Shown: positions 12,435 through 21,494 of the stretch, piece after piece | Numbering within the stretch: position 1 is the stretch's first letter | Layout: every line of letters starts with the position of its first letter | From: Chenggangzhangella methanolivorans | GTDB taxonomy: Bacteria; Pseudomonadota; Alphaproteobacteria; Rhizobiales; Methylopilaceae | Length of the DNA stretch: 64,000 nt | Direction: 5' to 3' | NCBI RefSeq assembly: GCF_019797865.1 | Contig: NZ_CP081869.1 | Span: 5,222,501-5,286,500 of the forward strand | Made by a program: the position numbers and the translations under genes | The notes under the pieces: model-generated | Seen by the model: the letters and a program-made list of their open reading frames with translations, nothing else | What the model was told of the DNA's origin: nothing | Database searches by the model: none

Positions 12435-13190
12435 TCAGAACAACTTTAGCGCGCGAAACGAGGCGTGACCCTCGCGACCTACAATCACATGGTCGTGGAT
12501 CTCGATCCCGAGCGGTTTGGCGATCTGGACGATCGTGCGAGTCATCTCGATGTCGGCGCGGCTCGGCGTCGGGTCGCCGGACGGATGATTGTGGACGAGG
12601 ATGAGCGCGGAGGCGCGAAGCTCAAGAGCGCGACGGACCACCTCGCGCGGATAGACGGGCGTGTGGTCGATCGTGCCGGACTGCTGCACCTCGTCGGCGA
12701 TCAGGCCGTTCTTCTTGTCGAGGAACAGGATGCGGAAACGCTCGCGGTCGTCGAACGCCATGGCGGTGCGGCAGTAGTCGATCAGCGCCGACCAAGACGA
12801 CAGCACGGTCTTCTTGCCGATCGCGCCCTTGGCGAATCTTCGTGCTGCGGCTTCGATCACCTTGAAGTCGGTCGCGGTCGCGTCCTTGACGCCCTTGATC
12901 TCGACGAGCCGTTCATAGGGCGCCGCCAGCACGTCCGCGAAGGAGCCGAAGGCGGCGATCAGCTGCTTGGCGAGCGGCTTCACGTCTCCGCGGGGAAGCG
13001 TGCGGAAGAGCACGAGCTCGAGCAGTTCGTAGTCGGGGAGAGATTCGGGCCCGCTGTCGAGGAAGCGCGCCTTCAGCCGGGCGCGGTGGCCGAGATAGTG
13101 GGGCTCGGCGTCGCCGGCGGGCGACGCCGTCTTGCGCGCGGGCAGCGCGTCGTCGAAGCCGGGCAGGGCGCTTTCGGCGTCTGTGGACAT
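12435..13190 (-). CDS. radC: RadC family JAB-domain protein
   Basis: A 251-residue protein with an N-terminal helix-hairpin-helix part (ELLELVLFRTLPRGDVKPLA, LVEIKGVKDATA) and a C-terminal JAB/MPN metal-binding domain with LVHNHPSGDPTPSRAD, the HxH(P)...D signature of RadC. The family is annotated as DNA repair, but the Escherichia coli gene has no proven repair role. It is intact. It lies downstream of map on the same strand, a common order in Hyphomicrobiales. Confidence 0.93.
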   Translation of the reverse strand: MSTDAESALPGFDDALPARKTASPAGDAEPHYLGHRARLKARFLDSGPESLPDYELLELVLFRTLPRGDVKPLAKQLIAAFGSFADVLAAPYERLVEIKGVKDATATDFKVIEAAARRFAKGAIGKKTVLSSWSALIDYCRTAMAFDDRERFRILFLDKKNGLIADEVQQSGTIDHTPVYPREVVRRALELRASALILVHNHPSGDPTPSRADIEMTRTIVQIAKPLGIEIHDHVIVGREGHASFRALKLF

Positions 13191-13324
13191 GCGGGCTCTG
13201 GCTCGCGAACGGGGCGTGACCCCATCGTGGCCCCAGCCGCGACGATCGGCAAGGAACTGCGTGATTCCGGACGCCTGCCGACGGCCGGCGCCTCAGCCTC
13301 AGGATGGTTTTCGCTTCTCCACGA

Positions 13325-13360
13325 TCCTCATGCGAGCGGCGTCTCGAAGCGCGCAGTCGG
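13325..13360. repeat. degenerate half copy of the long palindromic element
   Basis: It contains TCCTCATG and, after a shortened centre, GCGTCTCGAAGCGCGCAG. These match the outer parts of the right arm of the four full elements, but the variable hairpin is missing. It lies just downstream of the map stop codon. Confidence 0.5.
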
Positions 13361-13366
13361 CTTCGT

Positions 13367-14194
13367 TCAGGCGCTCGCGAAGCTCGGAGCCATCAGGCCA
13401 CGGGGCGACTCCGTGAAGATCTCGTAGCCGGTCTCGGTCACGCCGATCATGTGCTCGTACTGCGCCGAGAGCGAGCGGTCGCGGGTCACCGCCGTCCAGC
13501 CGTCGCCGAGCACTTTTACGTGCGGGCGGCCGAGATTGATCATGGGCTCGATGGTGAAGAGCATTCCGGGCTTGAGCTCCGGGCCCTCGCCGCGGCGGCC
13601 GTAATGCAGAATGTTGGGCTCGTCGTGGAACAGGCGGCCGATGCCGTGGCCGCAGAAGTCGCGCACCACGGAGCAGCGCTCGCCCTCGGCGTAGTCCTGG
13701 ATCGCCGCGCCGATGTCGCCGGTGGTGGCGCCGGGCTTCACCGCCGCGACGCCGCGCATCAGCGACTCGTAGGTGATCTCGATCAGCCGTTCGGCGCGGC
13801 GCGGGATCGCGCCGACGGCATACATCCGGCTCGAATCGCCGTGCCAGCCGTCGACGATGTAGGTGACGTCGACATTGACGATGTCGCCTTCGCGCAGCGG
13901 CTTGTCGTTCGGGATGCCGTGGCAGACCACGTGGTTGATCGAGGTGCAGATCGTGTGGGTGTAGCCGCGGTAGTAGAGGCAGGCCGGCAGCGCGCCGTTG
14001 TCCATGCCGAACTCGAGCGCCAGCCGGTCGAGCTCTTCGGTCGTCACGCCGGGTTTCACGCGTTCGCCCAGCATGTCGAGCCCCTCGGCGACGAGGCGGC
14101 CGGCCTTGCGCATGCCCTCGAACGCTTCCGGACCATGAAGCTTGATGGCTCCAGTCTTGCGAAGGGGCGAGGTGTCAGCGTCGACGAAGGTCAT
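13367..14194 (-). CDS. map: methionine aminopeptidase, type I
   Basis: It removes the initiator Met from new proteins. The five metal ligands are visible in the usual order: Asp in VDVTYIVDGWHGD (two), His in CGHGIGRLFHDEP, Glu in MLFTIEPM and Glu in QYEHMIGVTETG. Length 275 residues is normal. I chose the ATG at 14194 (MTFVDADTSPLRK). The frame is open further upstream (14236), but that stretch looks non-coding. It is intact. Confidence 0.95.
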   Translation of the reverse strand: MTFVDADTSPLRKTGAIKLHGPEAFEGMRKAGRLVAEGLDMLGERVKPGVTTEELDRLALEFGMDNGALPACLYYRGYTHTICTSINHVVCHGIPNDKPLREGDIVNVDVTYIVDGWHGDSSRMYAVGAIPRRAERLIEITYESLMRGVAAVKPGATTGDIGAAIQDYAEGERCSVVRDFCGHGIGRLFHDEPNILHYGRRGEGPELKPGMLFTIEPMINLGRPHVKVLGDGWTAVTRDRSLSAQYEHMIGVTETGYEIFTESPRGLMAPSFASA

Positions 14195-14420
14195 TTGGGG
14201 CCGAAGTTGCGGGGCTTGGGAACGCCCCGCAAACATAAGCGCATGCGCGGCCGGCGCAAGCGATCCGGCCGCGGGAGCGCGGTCAGCGGCTGGCGGTCTG
14301 CCCGCCGATCACGCGCTTGCCAGGGGCTGGGACGGACGGCGTACGAGCTGCGTGGAGCCTGTCCGGGGCCCGGCGGCGAGCCGTACCCTGGGAAATCCCG
14401 CGCCAGACCTTGCGGGCGTC

Positions 14421-14825
14421 TCAGCTGGACGCCGCGTGCCGCTCGTCGAACGCCTTGCGCGCGCCTTCGATCACGCTCTGGTTCTCGATCGCCCAGCCCG
14501 CGAGGGCGATCGCATGCCGCTGCAGGGAGCGCCCGAGGTCGGTGAGCTCGTAGTCGACCCGCGGCGGGATCGAGGGCGTCACGGTGCGCGTCACCAGCCC
14601 GTCGCGTTCGAGCCCGCGCAGCGTCAGCGTCAGCATCCGCTGCGACACCCCGCCGATCTGGCGCTTCAGTTCGTTGAACCGCCTCGGTCCGTCCGCAAGG
14701 ATCGTGACGACGAGCACGCTCCACTTGTCGCCGACCCGCGCCAGCACCGAATTGACCATGCGGCAGTCGTGGTTCTCGGCGCCGGTGTAGCCGTGGGCGG
14801 GCACATCGGTGTGGCTGCGTGTCAA
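14421..14825 (-). CDS. HxlR family transcriptional regulator (first copy)
   Basis: A 134-residue winged-helix protein with the HxlR core VLARVGDKWSVLVV, RRFNELKRQIGGVSQRML and LERDGLVTR. The start is a TTG at 14825 preceded by AAGGAGG seven bases away, a strong ribosome site that decides the start. It is transcribed away from a flavin azoreductase gene. Many HxlR proteins respond to quinones, aldehydes or disulfide stress and control the divergent oxidoreductase, so that is the likely target here. A second HxlR/oxidoreductase pair lies at 41.9-43.4 kb. Confidence 0.9.
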   Translation of the reverse strand: MTRSHTDVPAHGYTGAENHDCRMVNSVLARVGDKWSVLVVTILADGPRRFNELKRQIGGVSQRMLTLTLRGLERDGLVTRTVTPSIPPRVDYELTDLGRSLQRHAIALAGWAIENQSVIEGARKAFDERHAASS

Positions 14826-14900
14826 ATCTGTGCCTCCTTGCGCGGCGCGCTCGAAGGTAACTTATGGAGCCTCGGTCACAAACCTATACCGAGGATCAAG
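14826..14900. promoter_or_regulatory. divergent promoter/operator, HxlR - azoreductase
   Basis: The 75-base gap between the divergent genes contains an AT-richer core with GGTAACTTAT on the left and CCTATACC on the right, a loose inverted repeat. It is a plausible HxlR operator. No promoter boxes are certain. Confidence 0.35.
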
Positions 14901-15515
14901 ATGAAACTGCTTCATGTCGACGCCAGCATCCTTGGCGACAATTCGGTCAGCCGCACGGTCTCGGCCGCGGCCGTCGCGCGGTTCAAGAACGAAGCTCCGG
15001 AGCTTGAAATCGTCCGCCGCGACCTCGCAGGCGCGCCGATCGCGCACCTTTCGGGAGCCCATCTGGCGGCCCTCGCTCTCGGTTCGGACGCGCCCGCGGG
15101 CGTCCGAGCCGAGAACGAGGAGGGCGCCCGCGCGCTGCAGGAGTTTCTCGACGCCGACGTGGTGGTGATCGGCGCGCCGATGTACAATTTCGGCGTGCCC
15201 AGCCAACTCAAGGCCTGGGTCGATCGCGTGCTCGTGGCGGGCAAGACGTTCCGCTACGGCGAGGACGGCAGGCCGGTCGGTCTTGCGGGCGGCAAGCGCG
15301 TCGTCGTCGCCATCTCCCGCGGGGGCTTCTACGGCGCGGACACGCCGATGGCGGCCTTCGAGCATGTCCAGAGCTACTTGAAGGCGGTTTTCGCCTTCAT
15401 CGGCGTCACGGACGTCGAGTTTCTGGTCGCCGAAGGCGTGATGGCTGGGCCCAGCCTGCGCGAAAAGGCGATCGAAAGCGCGGTCGGAGCGACCGTCAGG
15501 CTGAAGGCGGCCTGA
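14901..15515 (+). CDS. azoR: FMN-dependent NADH azoreductase
   Basis: A 204-residue flavodoxin-fold protein of the AzoR family. It reduces azo compounds and quinones by two-electron transfer from NADH. Family features are MKLLHVDASILGDNSVSR at the N-terminus, IGAPMYNFGVPSQLKAWVDRV (FMN site) and AISRGGFYG. ATG 14901 follows GAGG at a normal distance. It is intact and diverges from the HxlR regulator. Confidence 0.93.
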   Translation: MKLLHVDASILGDNSVSRTVSAAAVARFKNEAPELEIVRRDLAGAPIAHLSGAHLAALALGSDAPAGVRAENEEGARALQEFLDADVVVIGAPMYNFGVPSQLKAWVDRVLVAGKTFRYGEDGRPVGLAGGKRVVVAISRGGFYGADTPMAAFEHVQSYLKAVFAFIGVTDVEFLVAEGVMAGPSLREKAIESAVGATVRLKAA

Positions 15516-15526
15516 CGGGCCGGCTT

Positions 15527-17695
15527 TCACGCGCCCTTCAGTTCGAGGTAGCGGAGCCGTTTGGCTTCGCGCCTCGCCTCGGCGATGGCCTCGACGACGA
15601 TGCCGCAGACCAGGCTGAGCACCGAAAGCTGCATCACGCTCGCGGCGAGCACGGCGGTCGGCAGGCGGGGCACGAGTCCCGTCTCCAGGAACTCCACCAC
15701 CACCGGCGCGCCGAGGACCGCGCCTGCGCCTGCGAGCGCGAGCGCGATCGCGCCGAAGAACCGGAACGGCTTCACCGCGCGGTACATCATCGCGATGGTC
15801 CAGAGGATCCGGAAGCCGTCGCGGAACGTGGAGAGCTTGGAGGTCGAGTTCTCCGGACGCTTGCCGTAGCGGACAGGGATCTCGTCGACCGCAAGGCGCA
15901 GGTCGAGCGCATGAATCGAGAGCTCGGTCTCGATCTCGAAGCCGTTCGAGGCGGTCGGGAACGACTTGGCGAAGCGTCGCGAGCACACTCGGTAGCCAGA
16001 CAGGATGTCGGTGAAGCCGGTCCCGAACAGGCGCGTGATCATGCGGTTGAACATCGCGTTGCCGGCGGCGTGGCCCTTGCGGGCCAGCATGCCTTCGCCC
16101 TCGCGCGTCGCCACCACCATGTCGAGCTGCTCGGAGACGAGCCGTTCGATGAGAAGCGGGGCGGCCAGCGGATCGTAGGTCAGGTCGCCGTCGGCCATGA
16201 GGTAGACGTCGGCCTCGACGTCGGCGAGCATGCGGCGCACGACGTTGCCCTTCCCCTGCCGCCGCTCGCGGCGGACGATCGCGCCGGCCTCTTCGGCCTT
16301 TTCGATCGTGCGGTCCTTCGAATTGTTGTCGTAGACGTAGATATCGGCGCCCGGCAGCACGGCCCGGAAGCCGCGCACGACGTCGCCGATCGCGGCCTCC
16401 TCGTTGTAGCAGGGCAGCAGCACCGCGACCTTCAGCGGCGCAGCCTGCGGCTTGAGGTTCGCGAGCTCGTAGAGGCGTTCAACGACCTGCGGCATGGGCG
16501 TGCGTCCGTGAGAGGGCGAAGAGGGGGGGTCGCGGCTCGCGGCGAGCGCGAACAGCGTCAACGTGGCGAGGAAGCCGACCGGGATCAGCGTGAGTTCGGC
16601 GAGCGTGCGCGCGACGAGCGGCGCGGCCCAGACGAAGGCGAGCGCGGCCGCCTCGAAGCGGCGGAAGCCGAGCTGGAGCGCGTCGCGCACCATGAAGGCG
16701 AGGGCGGGCGCGAGGATCATCAGGTCGTAGTCGAGCGCGTAAGGCGTCACGAGAACGGAGCCGGCGAGCAAGGCCGCGGCCTTGGCGCCGAAGGGCGCGT
16801 CGTTCCGCCAGAGCCGGATCACGACCGCGAGCGTCGCGGCCGCCACGATCCCTTGCGCCGCATAGGCGGTAGGCAACCCGCCGCCGAGCGCGCGCGCCGC
16901 CGCGAAGACGCTCATGATCTTGTGCCAGCCCGTGTCGCCGGCCTCGAGCACCACCGTGCGGGTGAAGGCGGCGCTCGCGGCGAACGCCTGCCAGGTCTCG
17001 ACGCCGAAAAGCGCAAGAGACAGCGCGCAGGTCGCCATGACGGTGGCGGCGGCGGCGAACGCGGTCCGCCAATAGCCGCCGGCCGCGAGCGCGAAGGGCA
17101 GCAGCACGCCGAACTGGGGCTTGTAGGCGAGGAGGCCGAGCAGAACGCCGGCGAGGATCGGCCGGCTGCGCAGCAGCGCAAGGCCGAGGCCGAACAGGCC
17201 CGCGGTCAAGAACCCGTTGTGGCCGTGGGTGAGGTTCACGAACACGGCCGGGAAGGCGAGGCCGGCGAACAGCAGCTCGCGGCGGCTCTCGCCGAAGATC
17301 TTCACGAGGCCATAGAGATAGATCGGAAGCGTCGCGGCCTGCCAGACGAGGAGCGCTCCGAGATAGGGCAGGGCGCCGAGCGCCGCCGCGAGCGCGAGGA
17401 ACATCGGGGGGTAGTGCCAGCCGAAGAACGGCACGCCCGGACCGAACTCCCTCACCTGCTCGGCGTAGTGACGCGCGAGGTCGTAAGACGCCTGCGGAGC
17501 GCCTTCGAGCGTGAGGCGGCCGGCCGCCCAGACATTGGAGAAGTCGGTTCCGAGCGGGCGGCCCGCGGCGTCGAGGCCGCCCGACGACGTCGCCCACATG
17601 GCGCCGAGCGCCACCGCATAGGCCCCGATAAGCGCGAGAGTCACGGGGACGATGCGGGCGCGGATGGCGAGGGCGGTGGGGTCGGGCGCGGTCAC
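15527..17695 (-). CDS. GT87-type membrane protein joined to a GT2 glycosyltransferase
   Basis: The 722-residue frame has two parts. Residues about 1-395 are a multi-pass membrane protein of the GT87/DUF2029 type, a polyprenol-phosphate-sugar-dependent transferase (FGWHYPPMFLALAA, NLTHGHNGFLTAGL, LLGLLAYKPQFGVLLP). Residues from about 400 begin like a separate protein (MPQVVERLYELANLK) and form a GT2 dolichyl-phosphate-sugar synthase-like domain (VLLPCYNEEAAIGDVV, YDNNSKDRT, MADGDLTYD) with two C-terminal membrane helices. The junction contains seven consecutive G at 16523-16529. A one-base error there could have fused two genes. A GT2 that loads the lipid carrier for the GT87 partner would make sense. 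Confidence 0.8.
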   Translation of the reverse strand: MTAPDPTALAIRARIVPVTLALIGAYAVALGAMWATSSGGLDAAGRPLGTDFSNVWAAGRLTLEGAPQASYDLARHYAEQVREFGPGVPFFGWHYPPMFLALAAALGALPYLGALLVWQAATLPIYLYGLVKIFGESRRELLFAGLAFPAVFVNLTHGHNGFLTAGLFGLGLALLRSRPILAGVLLGLLAYKPQFGVLLPFALAAGGYWRTAFAAAATVMATCALSLALFGVETWQAFAASAAFTRTVVLEAGDTGWHKIMSVFAAARALGGGLPTAYAAQGIVAAATLAVVIRLWRNDAPFGAKAAALLAGSVLVTPYALDYDLMILAPALAFMVRDALQLGFRRFEAAALAFVWAAPLVARTLAELTLIPVGFLATLTLFALAASRDPPSSPSHGRTPMPQVVERLYELANLKPQAAPLKVAVLLPCYNEEAAIGDVVRGFRAVLPGADIYVYDNNSKDRTIEKAEEAGAIVRRERRQGKGNVVRRMLADVEADVYLMADGDLTYDPLAAPLLIERLVSEQLDMVVATREGEGMLARKGHAAGNAMFNRMITRLFGTGFTDILSGYRVCSRRFAKSFPTASNGFEIETELSIHALDLRLAVDEIPVRYGKRPENSTSKLSTFRDGFRILWTIAMMYRAVKPFRFFGAIALALAGAGAVLGAPVVVEFLETGLVPRLPTAVLAASVMQLSVLSLVCGIVVEAIAEARREAKRLRYLELKGA

Positions 17696-17755
17696 GCCGT
17701 GGGCTCTCCCGGAGGTCTTCGGAAGAGCCTGGCCCAGCGGGACTTAAATCCGCGT

Positions 17756-18709
17756 TTAAAGCTCGGCGCGTTCGATCACGAGGCCGCGGTCGGTGACCAC
17801 GACCCACTGGCCGTCGCGGCGCTCGATCGAGCGGACGCGGCCGATGCCCGGGGCGCGGGCGCCGCGCACCACTTCGATCATGCCGTAGCGGCCTTCGAGC
17901 AGGGCGACGCCGCGGGTGACCTCGCGCACCGTCCAGTTGCGGACGATCTTGGCGTTGTCGCGGGGCTTTTCTTCGGCTGCGGTGGCGGCGCGAGCGTCGC
18001 GGGAGACGCTGCCGGTCGCGATCTGATCGTCGGCGCGCGCAAGACGCTGCTGTTCGTTCTGCCTGGCTTCCGCGGCCTGACGAACCTCGGTCGCCTGCTT
18101 CTCCATGCGGTCGAGACGCTCCTGCATCTCGGCCACGCGCTGGGCGTCGCCCTTCGACTGGTCGAGCTTGGCCGAGAGCGTCTCGATCTTGGAGCTCGAT
18201 TGGTCACGGGTCGCGTCGAGCGTCTTCTGGAGGCCGGCGAGCTCGGACTTGAGGGCGCGGACCTCGTCCTGGCTGTTGGCGGCGGCGTTGGCGGCCGACT
18301 TCGACAGCTGCGACTGGCTCTGCTTCGACTGGTCGAGCGCGCGCTGGAGGCGCGAGACCTCGTTGCGGAGCGCGGTCATGTCCTTGTTGAGGGCCGCGGC
18401 CTTCTTCTGCTGGCCGCTCGGATCGATGTTCGAGTCGAGCCCGACCGCGCGGGCGTCGAGCGCCGCGACGGTGTCAAGCGAATCGGTCAGCGCCGGCGCC
18501 GTCGCGAAGGAGGCGGCGGCCGCCCCCGCGCCGATCGCGAGCGCCGCCGCGAGCGCGTAAGGGGCGAAGGACCAGCGCGCACGATCGCGCTCGTAAGGGG
18601 GCTCGAGCGGATCGCCGGACGAGAAGGCGGCGTCCTCGGCGGGTTCGCCTTTCCAGTCCGCGATGGCGCGGCTGAAGGATTGGTCAGGCTTGGGGAGAGC
18701 GGCGGTCAT
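17756..18709 (-). CDS. membrane-anchored coiled-coil protein, function unknown
   Basis: A 317-residue protein. Residues about 1-45 are cytoplasmic, then comes one hydrophobic segment (YALAAALAIGAGAAAASFA), then a long coiled coil rich in Gln, Ser and Lys (about residues 85-220). The C-terminal domain is small (NWTVREVTRGVALLEGR, VVTDRGLVIERAEL) and resembles a short beta-rich SH3-like fold. I do not recognise a named family. It is intact. It sits between the glycosyltransferase and aat on the same strand. Confidence 0.75.
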   Translation of the reverse strand: MTAALPKPDQSFSRAIADWKGEPAEDAAFSSGDPLEPPYERDRARWSFAPYALAAALAIGAGAAAASFATAPALTDSLDTVAALDARAVGLDSNIDPSGQQKKAAALNKDMTALRNEVSRLQRALDQSKQSQSQLSKSAANAAANSQDEVRALKSELAGLQKTLDATRDQSSSKIETLSAKLDQSKGDAQRVAEMQERLDRMEKQATEVRQAAEARQNEQQRLARADDQIATGSVSRDARAATAAEEKPRDNAKIVRNWTVREVTRGVALLEGRYGMIEVVRGARAPGIGRVRSIERRDGQWVVVTDRGLVIERAEL

Positions 18710-18755
18710 CGGTGTAACCCTCGGGCGACATCCGACGAGTAACGTTCGAATGTCG

Positions 18756-19445
18756 TTACCGAAGCGTTACCGGAGCGACTCCAATCGCGCCCAAGGCTTC
18801 GGCGCCGCTCATGATTTTTTCGCGGGGCCAGACGAAGAAATCGCCCTCATGCGCAAGCGCGGCCTCGAGCAGACGATGATAGTCGCGCCGCGGCGTCTCG
18901 ACTGCGCCGAATCGACGAAGGTGGTCCGTCACGAACTGGGTGTCGAGCAGATGGAAGCCGCCGACCTTCAGCCTGGCGACGAGGTGGACCAGCGCGACCT
19001 TCGAGGCGTCGCGCTCGACATGGAACATGCTCTCGCCGAAGAAGGCGGCGCCGAGCCGCACGCCGTAGAGCCCGCCGACGAGACGGCCGTCCGCCCAGGC
19101 CTCGACGCTGTGGCAGCGCCCGATCGCGTGGAGGTCGCCGTAAAGCTTCCGGATGCGTTCGTTGATCCAGGTCTTCTGCCGCCCGGGGGCCGGCGCGGCG
19201 CAGCCCTCCATTACGGCGTCGAACGCAGAGTCGATCCGGATTTCGAAGCGGTCGCCCCGCACGGTGCGCGCGAGACGATCGGAAACGCGGAAATCGTCGA
19301 GCGGGAGAACGCCGCGCTGCTCCGGTTCGATCCAGAACAGGCCGGGGTCGTTCGCGCTCTCCGCCATCGGAAAGATCCCGCAGGCGTAGGCCTTGAGCAG
19401 GACCTCCGGCGTGATCTCGACGAGGACGTCGTTGATGCGGGTCAT
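18756..19445 (-). CDS. aat: leucyl/phenylalanyl-tRNA--protein transferase
   Basis: It transfers Leu or Phe from tRNA to proteins with N-terminal Arg or Lys, marking them for ClpS/ClpAP. Family motifs are present: YACGIFPMAES, FWIEPEQRGVLPLDDF, VEAWADGRLVGGLYGV, FFGESMFH and HLLDTQFVTDHL. Length 229 is normal and the gene is intact. It follows accB-accC on the same strand, the usual Hyphomicrobiales arrangement, but a long palindromic element lies between accC and aat. Confidence 0.95.
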   Translation of the reverse strand: MTRINDVLVEITPEVLLKAYACGIFPMAESANDPGLFWIEPEQRGVLPLDDFRVSDRLARTVRGDRFEIRIDSAFDAVMEGCAAPAPGRQKTWINERIRKLYGDLHAIGRCHSVEAWADGRLVGGLYGVRLGAAFFGESMFHVERDASKVALVHLVARLKVGGFHLLDTQFVTDHLRRFGAVETPRRDYHRLLEAALAHEGDFFVWPREKIMSGAEALGAIGVAPVTLR

Positions 19446-19473
19446 ACGGGAGCGACTCGGCTGCGGGCGCGAA

Positions 19474-19606
19474 CTGCGTGCTTCGAGACGCCTTCCTGCG
19501 GAAGGCTCCTCAGCATGAGGACCGTGGAGCGAAAATATACCGAAACGTTCGGGCCTCCACCTTCCTCATGCTGAGGAGCGCCGAAGGCGCGTCTCGAAGC
19601 ACGCAG
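19474..19606. repeat. long palindromic intergenic element, copy A
   Basis: The left arm (19474-19520) and right arm (19564-19606) are inverted. Each arm has an outer block CTGCGTGCTTCGAGACG, a variable hairpin and an inner block CTCCTCAGCATGAGG, itself a mini-hairpin (CCTCA-GCA-TGAGG). The variable stems are GCCTTCC/GGAAGGC on the left and GCGCC/GGCGC on the right. In the spacer, GTGGAG and CTCCAC extend the pairing. It lies between accC and aat. Confidence 0.85.
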
Positions 19607-19622
19607 TCGGCGTCCGCGCGTT

Positions 19623-20978
19623 TCACTCCCCGCCCTGCGACTCCGCCAGCATCTTCTCGAGCCAGTGGATGTCGTACTCGCCGTCCTGGATCGAGGCGTT
19701 GCGCACCAGCCGGCGGAACAGCGGAAGGGTGGTGTCGACGCCGTCGACCACGAACTCGTCGAGCGCGCGCCGCAGCCGCATCAGGCATTCGGTGCGGTTG
19801 CGGCCGTGGACGATCAGCTTGCCGATCATCGAGTCGTAGTTCGGCGGGATCGCGTAGCCCTGATAGGCCGCGCTGTCGACGCGCACGCCGAGGCCGCCGG
19901 GCACGTGGTAGTAGGCGATGCGGCCGGGCGAGGGCCGGAAGGTCTCGGGATGCTCGGCGTTCACCCGGCACTCGATGGCGTGGCCGCGGAAGATCACGTC
20001 TTCCTGGGCGATGCCGAGACGCGCGCCGCCCGCGATCCGGATCTGCTCGTTGATCAGATCGATCCCTGTGACCATCTCGGTCACCGGATGCTCGACCTGG
20101 ATGCGGGTGTTCATCTCGATGAAGTAGAAGCGGCCGTTTTCGTAAAGAAACTCGATCGTGCCGACGCCGCGGTACTTCAGTTCGCGCATCGGGCCGCGAC
20201 TGTCTCGCCGATCTGCTCGCGCTCGGCCGCGTTGAGCGCAGGCGAGGGGGCCTCTTCCCAGACCTTCTGGTGACGGCGCTGCAGCGAGCAGTCGCGCTCG
20301 CCGAGATGGATCGCCGCGCCTTCGCCGTCGCCGAGCACCTGGATCTCGATGTGGCGCGGCTGGCCGAGATATTTTTCAAGATAGACAGCGTCGTCCCGAA
20401 GGCGGCCTTGGCCTCCGAACGCGCGGTCTGCAGCGCCTCGACGAGATCGTCCTCGGTCTTGGCGACCTTCATGCCGCGCCCGCCGCCGCCCGCCGCCGCC
20501 TTCACGAGCACCGGGAAGCCGATCTCTTTGGCGACGCGCATCGCCTCGACCTCGTCGGTGACGCCGCCGTTCGAGCCCGGCACGACCGGAATGCCGAGGC
20601 GCTTGGCCGTCTGCTTCGCCTCGATCTTGTCGCCCATGATCCGGATGTGCCCCGGCTTGGGGCCGATGAAGGTGAGGTTGCTCCTCGAGGATCTCGGCGA
20701 AGCGCGCGTTCTCCGAGAGAAAGCCCGTAGCCGGGATGCACCGCGTCCGCCCCGGTGATCTCGCAGGCGGCCAGCAGCGCCGGGATGTTGAGGTAGCTGT
20801 CGCGCGCGGCCGGCGGGCCGATGCAGACGCTCTCGTCGGCGAGGCGCACATGCATGGCGTCGGCGTCGGCGGTCGAATGGACCGCCACCGTCGCGATGCC
20901 GAGCTCCTTGCAGGCGCGCAGGATGCGCAGCGCGATCTCGCCGCGGTTGGCGATCAGGACCTTGTCGATGCCGGCCAT
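19623..20978 (-). CDS. accC: acetyl-CoA carboxylase, biotin carboxylase subunit, multiple frameshifts
   Basis: It carboxylates biotin on AccB in the first step of fatty acid synthesis. The N-terminus (MAGIDKVLIANRGEIALRI) and C-terminal half (FIEMNTRIQVEHPVTEM, GHAIECRVNAEHP) are standard AccC and the total length fits 450 residues. At least four indels break the frame: an extra G near 20727 (GYGF), a lost CA near 20685 (EEHNLTF), and changes near 20385 and 20200. AccC is essential, so I read these as sequence errors. It starts four bases after accB ends. Confidence 0.93.
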
Positions 20979-20982
20979 CGGG

Positions 20983-21441
20983 TCAGTCGACGATGATGAG
21001 CGGTTCGCCGAATTCGACCGGCTGGCCGTCGGCGACGAGGATTTCGCGAACCGTGCCGGCGCGCGGCGCGGGAATCGCGTTCATGGTCTTCATGGCCTCG
21101 ACGATCAGCAGCGTCTGGCCCTGCCGGACGCTGGCGCCGACCTCGACGAAGGCCTTCGCGCCGGGCTCGGGCGCCAGATAGGCGGTCCCCACCATCGGCG
21201 ACGTCACGACGCCCGGATGCTTGGCCGGATCGTCGGCGGCGGCGGCCGGCGCGGCGGATGCCGCCGCGGGAGCGGCGTAGACCGGCGCGACGGCCGGGCC
21301 GGCGGTGAGCTGGCGCGCGACGCGGACGCGGAAGTCGCCGCGCTCGATCTCGATCTCGCTCAGGCCTTTCTCCTCGAGCAGCTCGGCGAGCTCTCGGACG
21401 AAGGCCTGGTCGTCGTTGTGGCGGACGGGTGCTTTGCTCAT
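20983..21441 (-). CDS. accB: acetyl-CoA carboxylase, biotin carboxyl carrier protein
   Basis: It carries biotin between the two half-reactions of acetyl-CoA carboxylase. The C-terminal biotinyl domain has LIVEAMKTMNAIPAP, with the biotinylated Lys in EAMKT, and an Ala/Pro-rich linker (residues about 50-80) precedes it. It is intact. I prefer ATG 21441 (MSKAPVRHND). A TTG at 21448-21450 would add three residues. It lies between aroQ and accC on the same strand. Confidence 0.95.
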   Translation of the reverse strand: MSKAPVRHNDDQAFVRELAELLEEKGLSEIEIERGDFRVRVARQLTAGPAVAPVYAAPAAASAAPAAAADDPAKHPGVVTSPMVGTAYLAPEPGAKAFVEVGASVRQGQTLLIVEAMKTMNAIPAPRAGTVREILVADGQPVEFGEPLIIVD

Positions 21442-21494
21442 CGGCGGCAAGTCTTCATGTGGGTATGCTCCGTCTCCGGGGCCGCTTTCCGCGG

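Noticed and set aside
15911..18742. A 943-codon open frame on the plus strand opposite the glycosyltransferase and coiled-coil genes
   Set aside because: It is rich in Arg, Gly and Glu from mirrored GC-rich codons and matches no family. The minus-strand genes explain the region.
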